A DNA stretch of 64,000 nt from Falciphora oryzae (taxonomy: Eukaryota > Ascomycota > Sordariomycetes > Magnaporthales > Magnaporthaceae): NCBI GenBank assembly GCA_000733355.1, contig JNVV01000014.1, forward strand, positions 721,661 to 785,660, given 5' to 3'. A program made the position numbers and the translations under genes. Below are positions 31,921-41,606 of this stretch, one piece after another (the stretch's first letter is position 1; each line of letters opens with the position of its first letter). The notes under the pieces are model-generated. The model was not told the DNA's origin. It saw nothing but the letters and a program-made list of their open reading frames with translations, and did not search any database.

Positions 31921-31991
31921 TATAAGCACGGCCGCATCCTTTAAGCGGGCCTCGGAAGGTCTCGAAACGCGCCCTAGGAAAAGGAGGATAA

Positions 31992-32286
31992 TGTCACACG
32001 GAAAAACCCGTGGACCCAACTAATCGGCATCACGAATCGGCCTCACGGAGGTTTGAAAACCCGCATAGGCGGTCAACGGCCCTGAGGCCAAGCGGTAAAG
32101 GTCGGAAGGCAGTGTGAATCATGTACTCGATACTTCGCACGGATCACAAAGGGTCTATATAAACCCTGCCATCTCCTATGTCCTTCACGAAAGATTCCTT
32201 CCTCCTCAAGCATCTCTTGAGCCCATAGAAAGATTATCTGCAATCTAGAGATTCTTTCTCCAAGCCGTCTTTGACCCCTTGTTACA
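31992..32286 (+). repeat. 3' LTR (295 bp)
   Basis: Same length as the 5' LTR, ends TTGTTACA and is followed by TCCAA, the right target duplication. Confidence 0.93.
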
Positions 32287-32411
32287 TCCAACCCCCTATT
32301 AAACCTCTTTCATCGTAGCAGACGCTAACAAACCAGTTTTGGTGCGGGGCACCGGCTAAAATAGGTTAGACCTGTCGAGATAAAATGAAAAACCCCTGTC
32401 TCTTGGCGTCG

Positions 32412-32454
32412 GCCACGACCGTGGCCGCCACGGTCGTGGCAGCCGATCACACCC
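32412..32454 (-). repeat. Harbinger right inverted end
   Basis: 43 bp, reverse complement of 21692-21734, followed by the TTG duplication at 32455-32457. Sequence returns to normal GC content just outside. Confidence 0.85.
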
Positions 32455-35087
32455 TTGGTCCTGCTGACAGGCTTGTCCTTTCTTTGCCCGATGGAGGGAG
32501 GGGCAGACCCTTTCAGCCCTCCGTGGCTCCTCCTCGCCAGTGCTGTGGCACCTGCCTTCCCTCCCGCCGTGGCTCCCGCCCCTCCTGCTACCAGCGCCCC
32601 TGGCCGTGATCGACATTGGGAAGAGAGCCCTATCAGGCAGTTTGGCACAAGCATTGAGGCTGGCGACCACACGTGGCTGATACCGAAAAAAGAACAATTG
32701 GGGCGTGGTGTGTCGCATGGCAAACAAAGGTTAGGCGAAACGCAGACCGAAGAAAAAGAAACTCCTCCGCACTGCACTACCAAAAGAGGAAGCATCGTGG
32801 GCACAAAGACTCGTGGGTGTGAGGGATGCGGGTGGGGGTATGCGACCACCCAAGATTCCTGATCGCCGGCGCTGCCTTGGACTTGGAGGGCAGAAGGCCG
32901 ACACCCAGCGGGCATCAATCAATGGCTCTGGCTGGCCGAGCAAAGGGGGCGAGTTCCTTTGATTGGAAAAAAAAAAAAAAAAATCGATCCCAGGTTGGGC
33001 CATTGGGAGGGCGCCCTCAATGGCATTTTTTTTTGAGCCCACCCCACACAAAGGCCCCGCACCGTACGTCATTCCGCATTTGTTAGAAACCATGCGCAGG
33101 GTTTCAAGGGTCGAATTATCGACGACCAGGTCCCCTCTCGCTGTTGACCTCTTGACTTGGGGCTTGGTATGCAGACCAAGACGTTGCTTTTTGCGGGGCT
33201 ATGCTCCCCGAGTGGCTTCGCCCAGGAGCCCAGCTGCTGCCGACGGTCGCGTCGGAGAGGCAGTCGAGGTTGCGCGCGTGAGAGGCCGCGCTGGGTGTGT
33301 CGCTTCCGGCAATCTTCCCGCAATCCTCCCCCAGCGGCCACCTTTGCTTCTTTTGTTTCGACCAGGCAACTCGGGGCGCGTCGGCATTCGTTTTGATGCC
33401 CATGTTCGACATCAACCACCCTCCTCAAGACTCTCAGCAGACGGGAAGAGCCGCGACTTGCAGAGGGGACAAGAGTAGCGTGGCTGGCGGCTGGCTTCTG
33501 TGTGGCAGCATGCCTCTCGGCATCGGCATCGGACGACGAGGCGACAGCAAATCTATGTCGTACTGTACGGATATCCACTCCCAATCTCTGGCTTGCATGA
33601 CGGGCCCCGTACACCTTCCTCTCAGAGCAGACTCACCCGGGCGCCTGGCACACAGTGGCAGATACTTTGCGGCCGTGGGTGCCGAGCAGCCGGCGCGTGT
33701 GCCCCGCGTGTTGTCGTCGGTCTGTCTTCGGCCAACGGCTGCACCCTCCTTGTCGTGCTCCTCGGACAGACTCAGACTGGGGGTTTCTGTACAACGCTGG
33801 ACCCCGGGATACCCTGTCGCCGGTCGCGAATGGGGACAAAAGGGGCCAAAGGTGAGGGTGATTGAAGGGACAGAGTTGGAGATTTTGGCTCTGGGCTTGT
33901 GGCTCTCTTTGGCCTGGCTTTGGTTTGCACCCACCGCCAGACGTCATCTTTGCCATGTAGACCAACAGAGACAGACAACAAGGCAGCACGCGACCAGACA
34001 GATCAGACGGCAGGCGAGACAATCGTCATCACACCCAAGCAACAACGGCCGGCAATCGGGCGATTCGGGCCACCACATCGCACTGTCAGCCGCCCGAGTC
34101 GTGGCCCCAGTGCGGCGACCCACCCGGGTCAGATTGGGACGCGCCTGAGGTGAAGGACAAGGACGCCAAGGTTGGCTGCAGGGCCCATCCATGGCGCCTC
34201 CTCTGGTCTCCTCACTGGAGAAAGGTGCGCGCATGGATTGATGATTCTTGTGCTGGCATGGCTGCCCCGGTCGCAGCACCCGTCCCTTTTCCCCGCTCCA
34301 GCCCCACCCGCACTGCAGTTCTTCGGCAGCGCTGCGGCGCAAGCAATCAACGCCAACGCTGGGCACCCACCTTGGACCTAATCGCCAGCCAATGGCAGCA
34401 GCCCTCCCCACACTCGGATGCCTGCGCCAGTCCCTGCAATTGATCCTAGCGATTCCATCCTAGCACGGGTACGCTACGCTACATACACTACTGCCCGTTA
34501 TCGACAGGAGAGACACAGACACAGACACCCCAGCCCGAGTCAAAAGGCGGGCTGGGCAAACCTGCCTTGCTGCGTAGAGCCACCCCTGCCGTCTCGTCTC
34601 CGCGCCGTCGGCGTCCTTGATTGCCCATCCCGGGTTGCCCCCTCGGGCAGACCAGTATAATACCACCCTTTGCCTTTCGACTTTTCGTCTTCTGCGTTGC
34701 CTCTTCCCTCCTTTCCATCACAAGAAACACGCTCCCTCTTTTCCCTCCTTGGAACCCATCCATATATCGCAGGCCGCTTGGCTGCATCCCTCCACACCAT
34801 CTTCTTTTCCCGGGAGCCCGTCCCCGAGCAATCCCCGAACTCACTTCATATGCTATTCAGAAACCAGCATCCTACCGACCGCCCCTCCCCGTTGTCTCAA
34901 CGGAGCGCCTCGCTGTCCGGCTCCGAGTACGGAGGCAGTACGACGTGGCTCAAGAGCAGTAGCAGTCGGCTGACGACCTGAAATAAGGCACGCATACGGC
35001 CAGCTCAGCTAGCTGCTCGACGACACCCAACACACTCCCTCTTTTACAACCACAACAACAACAACACCACCATCGACAACAACAACC
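32455..35087. other. Long intergenic region, promoter side of permease
   Basis: GC-rich sequence with a 17-A run (32967-32983) and no supported gene. The frame at 33297-34148 (+, 283 codons) and overlapping minus frames have no domain, and Ser/Arg/Pro-rich composition typical of chance frames. The last 60 bp before 35088 are a CAA-rich leader (ACAACAACAACACCACC), a form often seen in efficiently translated fungal mRNAs. Confidence 0.5.
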
Positions 35088-36800
35088 ATGGCGGCCCACG
35101 GCATCGGCGGCAACGCCTCCTCCGACGGCAACGGCGTCGACGAGAAGCGCGCCGGCTCGCGGACCCCCTCGCTCTCGAGCGGCTCGGCCCGCCCCTCGGG
35201 CAGCTCGTCCAACAACCAGCCCCTGGTCGGCAACGTCGACTCGCTGCAGCGCCACCTGACCAACCGCCACCTGCAGATGATCGCCATCGGCGGCTCTATC
35301 GGCACCGCCCTCTTCGTGTCCATCGGCACCGGCCTGCAGCGCGGCGGCCCGGCCTCGCTCTTCCTCGCCTACATGATCTACTCGGTCATGCTGGGCATGG
35401 TCAACAACGGCATGGCCGAGATGTGCGTCTACATGCCCGTCACCGGCTCCTTCATCCGCATGGCCGGCAAGTGGGTCGACGAGGCCTTTGGCTTCATGGC
35501 CGGCTGGAACTTCTTCCTGTACGAGGCCTTCCTGATCCCCTTCGAGATCTCGGCCCTCAACCTGGTCCTCAAGTTCTGGCGCGACGACATCCCCGCCGTC
35601 GCCGTCTGCCTTGTCTGCATCCTCTTCTACGGCCTGCTCAACGCCATCGCCGTCCGCTACTTTGGCGAGGCCGAGTTCTGGCTGGCCTCGGGCAAGCTGG
35701 TCCTCATCAGCATCGTCTTCTCCTTCACGTTTGTCACCATGGTCGGCGGCAACCCCCGGGGCGACGCCTACGGCTTCCGCAACTGGATGGTCACCCCGGC
35801 CTTTGCCGAGTACCTCGGCACCGGCGACCTCGGCCGCTTCCAGGGCTTCCTGGCCGCCGTCTACTCTGCCGGTTTCACCGTCGTCGGCCCCGAGTACATC
35901 GCCATGATCGCCGGCGAGGCCATGCGCCCGCGCGTCTACCTCAAGCAGGCCTTCAAGACGGTCTACTGGCGCTTCGGCTTCTTCTTCATCGGCGGCGCCC
36001 TGGCCGTCGGCATCGTCCTGCGCCACGACAACGAGAAGCTCGCCAACGCCGGCCTCGGCACCGCCTCCGGCTCGCCCTACGTCATCGCCATGGAGGAGCT
36101 CGGCGTGCGCGTGCTGCCCCACATCGTCAACGCCCTGCTGTGCACCTCCATCTTCAGCGCCGGCAACGCCTACACCTACTGCGCCATGCGCTCGCTCTAC
36201 GGCCTCTCGCTCGACGGCCAGGCCCCCGCCATCTTCAAGCGCTGCATGAGCAACGGCATCCCCATCTACGCCTTCGCCTTCGTCATGCTGTTCCCCCTGC
36301 TCTCGCTGCTGCAGGTCTCCAACAACACGGCCGAGGTCGTCACCTGGCTGCAGTCGCTGACCCAGGCCGCCCAGATCCTCAACTACGTCATCATCTCGGT
36401 CACGTACGTCTTCTTCTACCGCGCCTGCAGGGCCCAGGGCCTCGACCGCAAGTCGCTGCCCTACTACGGCTACTTCCAGCCCTACTGCGCCTACATCGGC
36501 ATCGCCTGGATGACGTGCATCGTCCTGTCCTTCGGCTACACCACCTTCCTACCCGGCCACTGGAAGGTCCTGACCTTCTTCTCATACTACACCATGGTCT
36601 TTGTCGCCATCATCACCTTCACCTTCTGGAAGTTGTTCAAGCGCACCAGCTTCGTCAAGCCCGAGCTCGCTGACCTGGTCTGGGACAAGCCCACCATCGA
36701 CGCCTACGAGGCCCAGTTCACCGAGCCGCCCACCCGCTTCCGCGACGACATCCGCCGCCTGTTTGGCTGGAACAAGAAGAAGGAGGAGGGCTCTGCATAG
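35088..36800 (+). CDS. Amino-acid permease (AAP/YAT family)
   Basis: A 570-residue, intronless membrane protein that imports amino acids with protons at the plasma membrane. A hydrophilic N-terminus (1-55) precedes the family signature LTNRHLQMIAIGGSIGTALF, which begins transmembrane segment 1. About twelve hydrophobic segments follow, including PVTGSFIRMAGKWVDEAFGF between segments 2 and 3 (consensus PxxGxF). The cytoplasmic C-terminus ends in a Lys/Glu-rich tail. Length and order match fungal general amino-acid permeases. Substrate range cannot be judged. The start codon lies in ACAACCATGG, a good fungal start context. Large open frames on the other strand and in frame 2 are shadows due to GC-rich third positions. 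Confidence 0.93.
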   Translation: MAAHGIGGNASSDGNGVDEKRAGSRTPSLSSGSARPSGSSSNNQPLVGNVDSLQRHLTNRHLQMIAIGGSIGTALFVSIGTGLQRGGPASLFLAYMIYSVMLGMVNNGMAEMCVYMPVTGSFIRMAGKWVDEAFGFMAGWNFFLYEAFLIPFEISALNLVLKFWRDDIPAVAVCLVCILFYGLLNAIAVRYFGEAEFWLASGKLVLISIVFSFTFVTMVGGNPRGDAYGFRNWMVTPAFAEYLGTGDLGRFQGFLAAVYSAGFTVVGPEYIAMIAGEAMRPRVYLKQAFKTVYWRFGFFFIGGALAVGIVLRHDNEKLANAGLGTASGSPYVIAMEELGVRVLPHIVNALLCTSIFSAGNAYTYCAMRSLYGLSLDGQAPAIFKRCMSNGIPIYAFAFVMLFPLLSLLQVSNNTAEVVTWLQSLTQAAQILNYVIISVTYVFFYRACRAQGLDRKSLPYYGYFQPYCAYIGIAWMTCIVLSFGYTTFLPGHWKVLTFFSYYTMVFVAIITFTFWKLFKRTSFVKPELADLVWDKPTIDAYEAQFTEPPTRFRDDIRRLFGWNKKKEEGSA

Positions 36801-37278
36801 ACGCACTGTCCAGGACCTTGCTGCTGTTGCAGAATCTTGGGTCGTCATGACCGTCGACGCTTTTGCCGTGGATGCGAAAAACAAAAAATAAAATAAAAGG
36901 CGCAACTGGGAGGCTAGCCTTCATCTGCTATTTGTTCTCTTATTCCCATATTTTTCCTATTTCCCTTTGTATTTACTTTACGTGACGTTTGGGCCCATTA
37001 AAGGGCGGAGGAGACTGATACCCAGTTGCCAGCCAAGCGCGGGATTTTGATACCTGACAGGATACCATGGAGAACAGCCGGTTTGGCCTCGGAGTTTTGG
37101 GACGACGGCGCTACAGGCCGCATCTGTATGTTACCCATGCATTTGAATCATGACTTCTCTTTTTTGGCTACTTAGCTCGCCTGGCTGTGCATCCTCAACA
37201 AAACAGGTGCCGATGATCACCGCGGGATTTTCTTGCCTTGGTGCTTTGCCCCTCCCCTGGACGCCAATGCAAGTCGGA

Positions 37279-37301
37279 TGTGTGTGTGTGTGTGTGTGTG
37301 T
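37279..37301 (+). repeat. TG dinucleotide repeat
   Basis: About 11 TG units. Confidence 0.9.
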
Positions 37302-37739
37302 CTCGTCACGCTGCTGTGTAACAATTCGCGTCCGAAATCTGGCCGTCGATTGCCATGAGCACGCACGCCTCGAGTGCAGATCACGCCGAGCAGTTCATCC
37401 GTCGGAAGCTCCTCGGCGTCTGTTGGCTTGGACCCGCCGGGCATGGCTAAACCTACCTACCTGTCTCGTGAGAAGTGAGGGATGCATATACACAACATAC
37501 CCCAAGTCGCTCAGCTTGGCGTGACCTCGATTCTTCCGTCACCCGCTTGCCGCCAACCCACCCACTCCGTCAAGGAAGACTTCGAGATGCGCTAAAGCGT
37601 GGGGGTGGGAAGGAGGGGCGGCTCGGCGGGTCAGCACATCACACAAACAGGGCAGACCGAGCGTGGGACCCTCGACACGTCACGTTACATCCCTAAGATC
37701 CCTCAAGTATGTAATTGCCTGCCGGGCGTCAAAAACGAC

Positions 37740-37760
37740 AAAAAAAAAAAAAAAAAAAAA
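37740..37760 (+). repeat. Poly-A tract (21 A)
   Basis: Uninterrupted A-run in the 3' intergenic region. Could be the trace of a retroposed 3' end or a simple mononucleotide repeat. Confidence 0.85.
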
Positions 37761-39566
37761 TGGGGACCTCCATGCCGAGAGGGGCCTTCCTCCGATCCAA
37801 CGGACGGAGACGGGCTCGGCGCGGAGCCCCCAGCTGACGCCGAATCCATCTGAACGATGCGCAGGGCGCGCCGAGGTCTCGAGAACCCCACCAGGTGCCA
37901 GCCTCACTTCCAGGTGCGGGGAGACGCCGTCCCTCTCTGAAGGCCCCGGCCCGAAGAGGAGCCGGGATGCGATGTGGCCAGCGCTTACAGACCCTGACGG
38001 TCCGCGGGGGGCTCGGCGGTGCTTGGCTCTGGGCTGTGAGGGTCAAGCCAAGCGTTTCTGAGTGTGCTCGTCGCGGTCCGAGTTAGGCGTCGAGAAGCTA
38101 GCTAGGAGATGAGTGGCCCGCGACGGATAGCGGGCTTGAAGATGCAGGCGCAGTCGTTGTCGTCGGCTCGCAGAGGGGACTCACCTGGAATGCTAGCCCA
38201 GGCAGCAGCGGCCAGGACACAGTCTTGGCTCCGACCGGGACGGCGACAGACACAACCCAAGCCCGCGCCCCGCCAACAGCCCTCCGCTGGGAGCCACCAA
38301 CAGGCGGCCAGTGATGCTGCCGGCGGCAGTCATGCATGCCCAGAAGAGCAGGGCGAGGGGACGACAAGTCCAGCGGGCCAAGGACTACGCCAAGCAAGCT
38401 CGACGGACGCGCTTCAACACAGCTTGACATCTGCGGCGGGCGGCCGTGTATACGATGCCTCACGAGCCAGATGCCCTGTCGTTAGTGTCAACGGGTAAAT
38501 GGGGAGGGGTCGAGGAAGCGGCTCGACGGAGGTCCAGCGCCCAGAAGCCGGATAGGGTGACTCAGGCTACCTTCGGGGCGCCACCCAAGCCGACAGGGCC
38601 GGGGGGTATGGCACTACCAGTTCGGTGCTCGCCATCTAGTTGATCGCCGTCGGCCATGCCCTAGGCCGCCGATGAGTTAGCGAGCCGACTAACCGCGCTA
38701 AACTAGTCGTGTCGCCAACAAGCCGCCCCCGCCCTGGGCCATCTTTGGCCATGCCTCGCGACATTTGCTTCCTGGGCGATACAGAAAGGAAACTGAGGTC
38801 CTCGCGTCCTCGGAAGACCTACGTAGCATCCCAAGACTGAGCAACACTGCGGCGTGCACGCGCTACTCATCAGTAAAGCCATCGAGCCGCCAGTGAAACG
38901 AACCCGGAGTGGGGGGAGTTGAAAGGGTGTCAGAGCGATTGCTCGCCCTAGCTCGCCGGCCCGAAAGCGACGCCGGGCGGAAGAAAAACACGCCAGAGGA
39001 CGGAGCGGATCTGCGCGGGTCCCGGGGCGATGCATATGCTGCGGCGCTGACGAGGAAATCGATGGACGCCGAAAGGACGAGCTGTAGAGGATCAACAGTA
39101 GTCGACTACCTAGCACAAAGAGCAAGGCGAGTGGGTTCCACCAGGGTTTACTGCCATGGTCTGGCGACTGCTGGTCGTAGTAGAAAGGTGTCCAGGATAA
39201 GAGAGGAAAGCGTCGACAAATGACACCAATGGGCGGTGGGTGACCCATGGTTTTCAGGTGGCTGAGACTAAGGTAACACAGGGTTGCGGATGTGATGGCG
39301 GCAATAAAGATCAAATCGGCATGCGGTGCTTGTCAAGATGCACATTGGACGCCACTTGAGAACTTGCCATCGAGGGACTAGGCTGGGCAGGAACGAAGAG
39401 AAAGGAAACAGAAAAGCGCAGATAAATATGCAAAACAAAGGGCTTTGACGCTCATGGTTATAGATCTGGTGTATCGGGAAGACGGGTGATACGATTATAA
39501 ATAAAAAAAGATAACTATATATCCTGAATATCGCACCAGCGTTGAAACTACCCCGCCGCCACGTGC

Positions 39567-41606
39567 TCAGAAGCTGTACTCCTCGACATGCAGGTGGATT
39601 CCCTGGGCGCCCGTGCCTTTGTGCACTGCCCGCTCGTCCGAGAGAGCCGCGACGCAGTTGCGTACCGTGGCCACCAGCGACTTTCCGCCGCAGACCACAA
39701 CCGACGTCTCCCCGCCCGCCGCTTCTACCGGCTCGCGGATGAAGCTGGCGATGTCAGGTCGCGAGGTCATGTGGTGCACGTGCGAGTCCGCGCTTCCACG
39801 TCGTTCAACGCCCTGGTTGCCTTGCTCCTTACGGCGGCGCGACGACGACAACTTTGGTGCATTGCCGACGCCGGCGGCGTTCTCGATGTCGATAGCCTGG
39901 GACGACAGGTTCTTGTTCTTGTCCTCGCCGCCTGGTGCCTCCATCTTTTCTGACATTTGTCTCTCCCGCTCTTCCTCCTGCTCACCCACAAGCAGATCAC
40001 TTGGCCCGGCCACCGCCGCCGTTGCGGAAGCGTCACTATCGCTCCGCACGCGTGGTGAGCTGTCCAACGGGTCATCCGATGACGTAGCACGGTCCTGCGT
40101 CATGGCGATCATCACCTTAAGCTCTATGCCGACCCCGCGGGCTCGGTCGATGAACTCGTGCAGCAGCTGCACGTAATAGTCGATTTCGTCGCCGCGCTTG
40201 GCCGCAAGGAGCAGGTCGACCCTTTTTGTGCACAACGCTGCCCCCCGTCCCTCCTGTCGCCGCAACCGGTGCATGATGACGCTCTCCAGGATGGGCAGCG
40301 TGAAAGATGCGCCCGTCGACGCCGAGATCAGCACCAGCGTCTCGTACACGTCCCATCGTGGCGGCGCGCCGTACGGACCCGACACAAAGACGGTGACGGT
40401 GTCTTTCCTTCTCCCTTGCTCCTGCGCCTGCGCCGCGTGCGCGTGCAACCTGCGCGAGAACCCGGCATGCCGGCGCACCACCAGCTGGATGCTGTTGCAG
40501 ATGCACGTCTCGGACAGCTGGTGGGCGCACGCGATGGTGTAGGGGTGCGCCTCGAACGGGCCGATGCGAGGAATCCACAGATACAGGTGCTGGCCGGCGC
40601 GCCACCGGAAGTGCACGTCCTTGATGGTTGCGACGGTTATGGAGTCGCCAACGGCCCTCAGCTGCGCCTGGTGGCCCACGCGCTGGCCGCCCTTGCAGCG
40701 CGACGGGCTCGGGCGGCGGATCTTGACGTTCTGCCCCACGAGCAGGGCCAGACGGCAGAAGCGGTCGAGACACAGCGACGCGGCAGCGAGCCAGAGGTAC
40801 CAGCGGGCGGTCGCAGGGACGTGCAAGTACAGCAGCCAGAGGAAGACGGCGGCGGCGACGATGTGCTGGGCCACAAAGAGCTCGTACCAGGCGTGGCGCA
40901 GAGGGGCGAACGATGTCAGCAGGGCCCAGGCCAGAACAGCCCAGGCACCGAGGCCGTACTTGACCATGGGCATCATCTCGAGCTGGAACTCGACAAAGTC
41001 GGCCAGGTCCCACTGGTGGTAGAAGTGCCAGCTGTGGACAGCACCCGTGACCAGCATGGTGCGGGCGACCCAGCGGTGCATCCAGTTGAGGCGCTCGTGG
41101 CTAGACCCGACCAGGAACGCCAGGACGTTGGCCTTGGACGCGAGCAGGTACAGCAGCGGCACCTGCATCATGGTGACCCAGGCGTTGCGGAAGCCGATGC
41201 GCTCCCAGAAGTAGACGTCCTTGATGATGGCGTCGGCTGCCATCATGTAGACGATGACGGCCCAGTAGGCCAGCAGCACCAGCACGCGCCCGAGCGGCGG
41301 CGGTGTCAGCCATGAGAGGAAGCGCGTGGGCACGTACAGCTGCGGATAGCCGATCTCACGGCCGATGGCCGTGGCTGTGGCCCAGGCCTGGGATATCCGA
41401 CCGGTCGGCCTCGTCGGGAACTCGCGGGTCCCTCTTACACATGTTCGCAGTCTCCTCCGACCGTCAACATAGTTTGCGATACGTATTAGAACCAGCAGCC
41501 CGACGAAGCCGACGACGATGTACCAAAAGGACTGGGCCAGGCCCATGTTGACGGGCTTGAAGCCGCCTGTGGTGCCGCCCGTGCCATGGCTGTGGTCCAT
41601 GTCCAT
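39567..41606 (-). CDS. Ferric reductase (FRE-type metalloreductase)
   Basis: A 679-residue membrane protein that moves electrons from NADPH through FAD and two hemes to Fe(III) or Cu(II) outside the cell, ahead of metal uptake. After a His/Met-rich start (MDMDHSHG) and a first membrane segment (about 27-45) comes the ferric-reductase core with the two heme histidine pairs, H177/H191 and H248/H262, each spaced by 13 residues. The FAD site reads HPYTIA, the NADPH site VSGPYGAP, then LISASTGASFTLP and CGGKSLVATVRNCV near the end. An acidic, Ser-rich insertion of about 110 residues (about 500-610) splits the NADPH domain, as in many fungal members. It is intronless. The X325/BIM1-like copper-family gene lies upstream in the opposite direction. 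Confidence 0.92.
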   Translation of the reverse strand: MDMDHSHGTGGTTGGFKPVNMGLAQSFWYIVVGFVGLLVLIRIANYVDGRRRLRTCVRGTREFPTRPTGRISQAWATATAIGREIGYPQLYVPTRFLSWLTPPPLGRVLVLLAYWAVIVYMMAADAIIKDVYFWERIGFRNAWVTMMQVPLLYLLASKANVLAFLVGSSHERLNWMHRWVARTMLVTGAVHSWHFYHQWDLADFVEFQLEMMPMVKYGLGAWAVLAWALLTSFAPLRHAWYELFVAQHIVAAAVFLWLLYLHVPATARWYLWLAAASLCLDRFCRLALLVGQNVKIRRPSPSRCKGGQRVGHQAQLRAVGDSITVATIKDVHFRWRAGQHLYLWIPRIGPFEAHPYTIACAHQLSETCICNSIQLVVRRHAGFSRRLHAHAAQAQEQGRRKDTVTVFVSGPYGAPPRWDVYETLVLISASTGASFTLPILESVIMHRLRRQEGRGAALCTKRVDLLLAAKRGDEIDYYVQLLHEFIDRARGVGIELKVMIAMTQDRATSSDDPLDSSPRVRSDSDASATAAVAGPSDLLVGEQEEERERQMSEKMEAPGGEDKNKNLSSQAIDIENAAGVGNAPKLSSSRRRKEQGNQGVERRGSADSHVHHMTSRPDIASFIREPVEAAGGETSVVVCGGKSLVATVRNCVAALSDERAVHKGTGAQGIHLHVEEYSF

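Larger units (their letters stand above)
25300..32286 (+). mobile_element. Ty3/gypsy chromovirus LTR retrotransposon, RIP-damaged
   Basis: 6,987 bp with 295-bp direct LTRs (25300-25594, 31992-32286) starting TGTCACACGG and ending TTACA (TTATA in the left copy). The flanking 5-bp duplication is TCTAA on the left and TCCAA on the right, differing by one transition. Internally, gag, protease, reverse transcriptase, RNase H, integrase and a chromodomain follow in the Ty3/gypsy order. The two LTRs differ at about 17 positions, all transitions in my reading. A purine-rich tract, GGAAAAGGAGGATAA, lies just before the right LTR as a plus-strand primer site. The insertion interrupts the Harbinger element. 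Confidence 0.93.
21692..32454. mobile_element. PIF/Harbinger transposon containing two later insertions
   Basis: The inverted 43-bp ends (21692-21734 and 32412-32454, starting GGGTGTGATCGGCTGCC) are flanked by a 3-bp direct TTG (21689-21691, 32455-32457). Harbinger elements make 3-bp duplications, usually TWA, so TTG is a less usual target. Inside lie the two genes expected of this superfamily: a Myb/SANT-like protein on the + strand and a DDE nuclease on the minus strand, convergently arranged. Removing the MITE (22990-23421) and the LTR element (25300-32286) with their duplications leaves about 3.3 kb, a normal Harbinger size. Both genes contain many stops. The boundaries are inferred from the paired repeats and gene content. 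Confidence 0.72.
36801..39566. other. Convergent intergenic region with simple repeats
   Basis: Nothing coding is supported between the stop codons of the convergent permease and ferric reductase genes. Simple repeats: (TG)n at 37279-37301 and a 21-A run at 37740-37760. Around 38100-39300 the sequence is mid-GC and unique with only short chance frames. Confidence 0.5.

Noticed and set aside
33297..34148. 283-codon + strand frame right of the transposon stack
   Set aside because: Overlaps several equally long frames in other phases; Ser/Arg/Pro-rich and without domain signatures.
34950..36122. 390-codon frame antisense to the permease
   Set aside because: Shadow of the GC-rich permease codons; the sense strand has the amino-acid permease signature.
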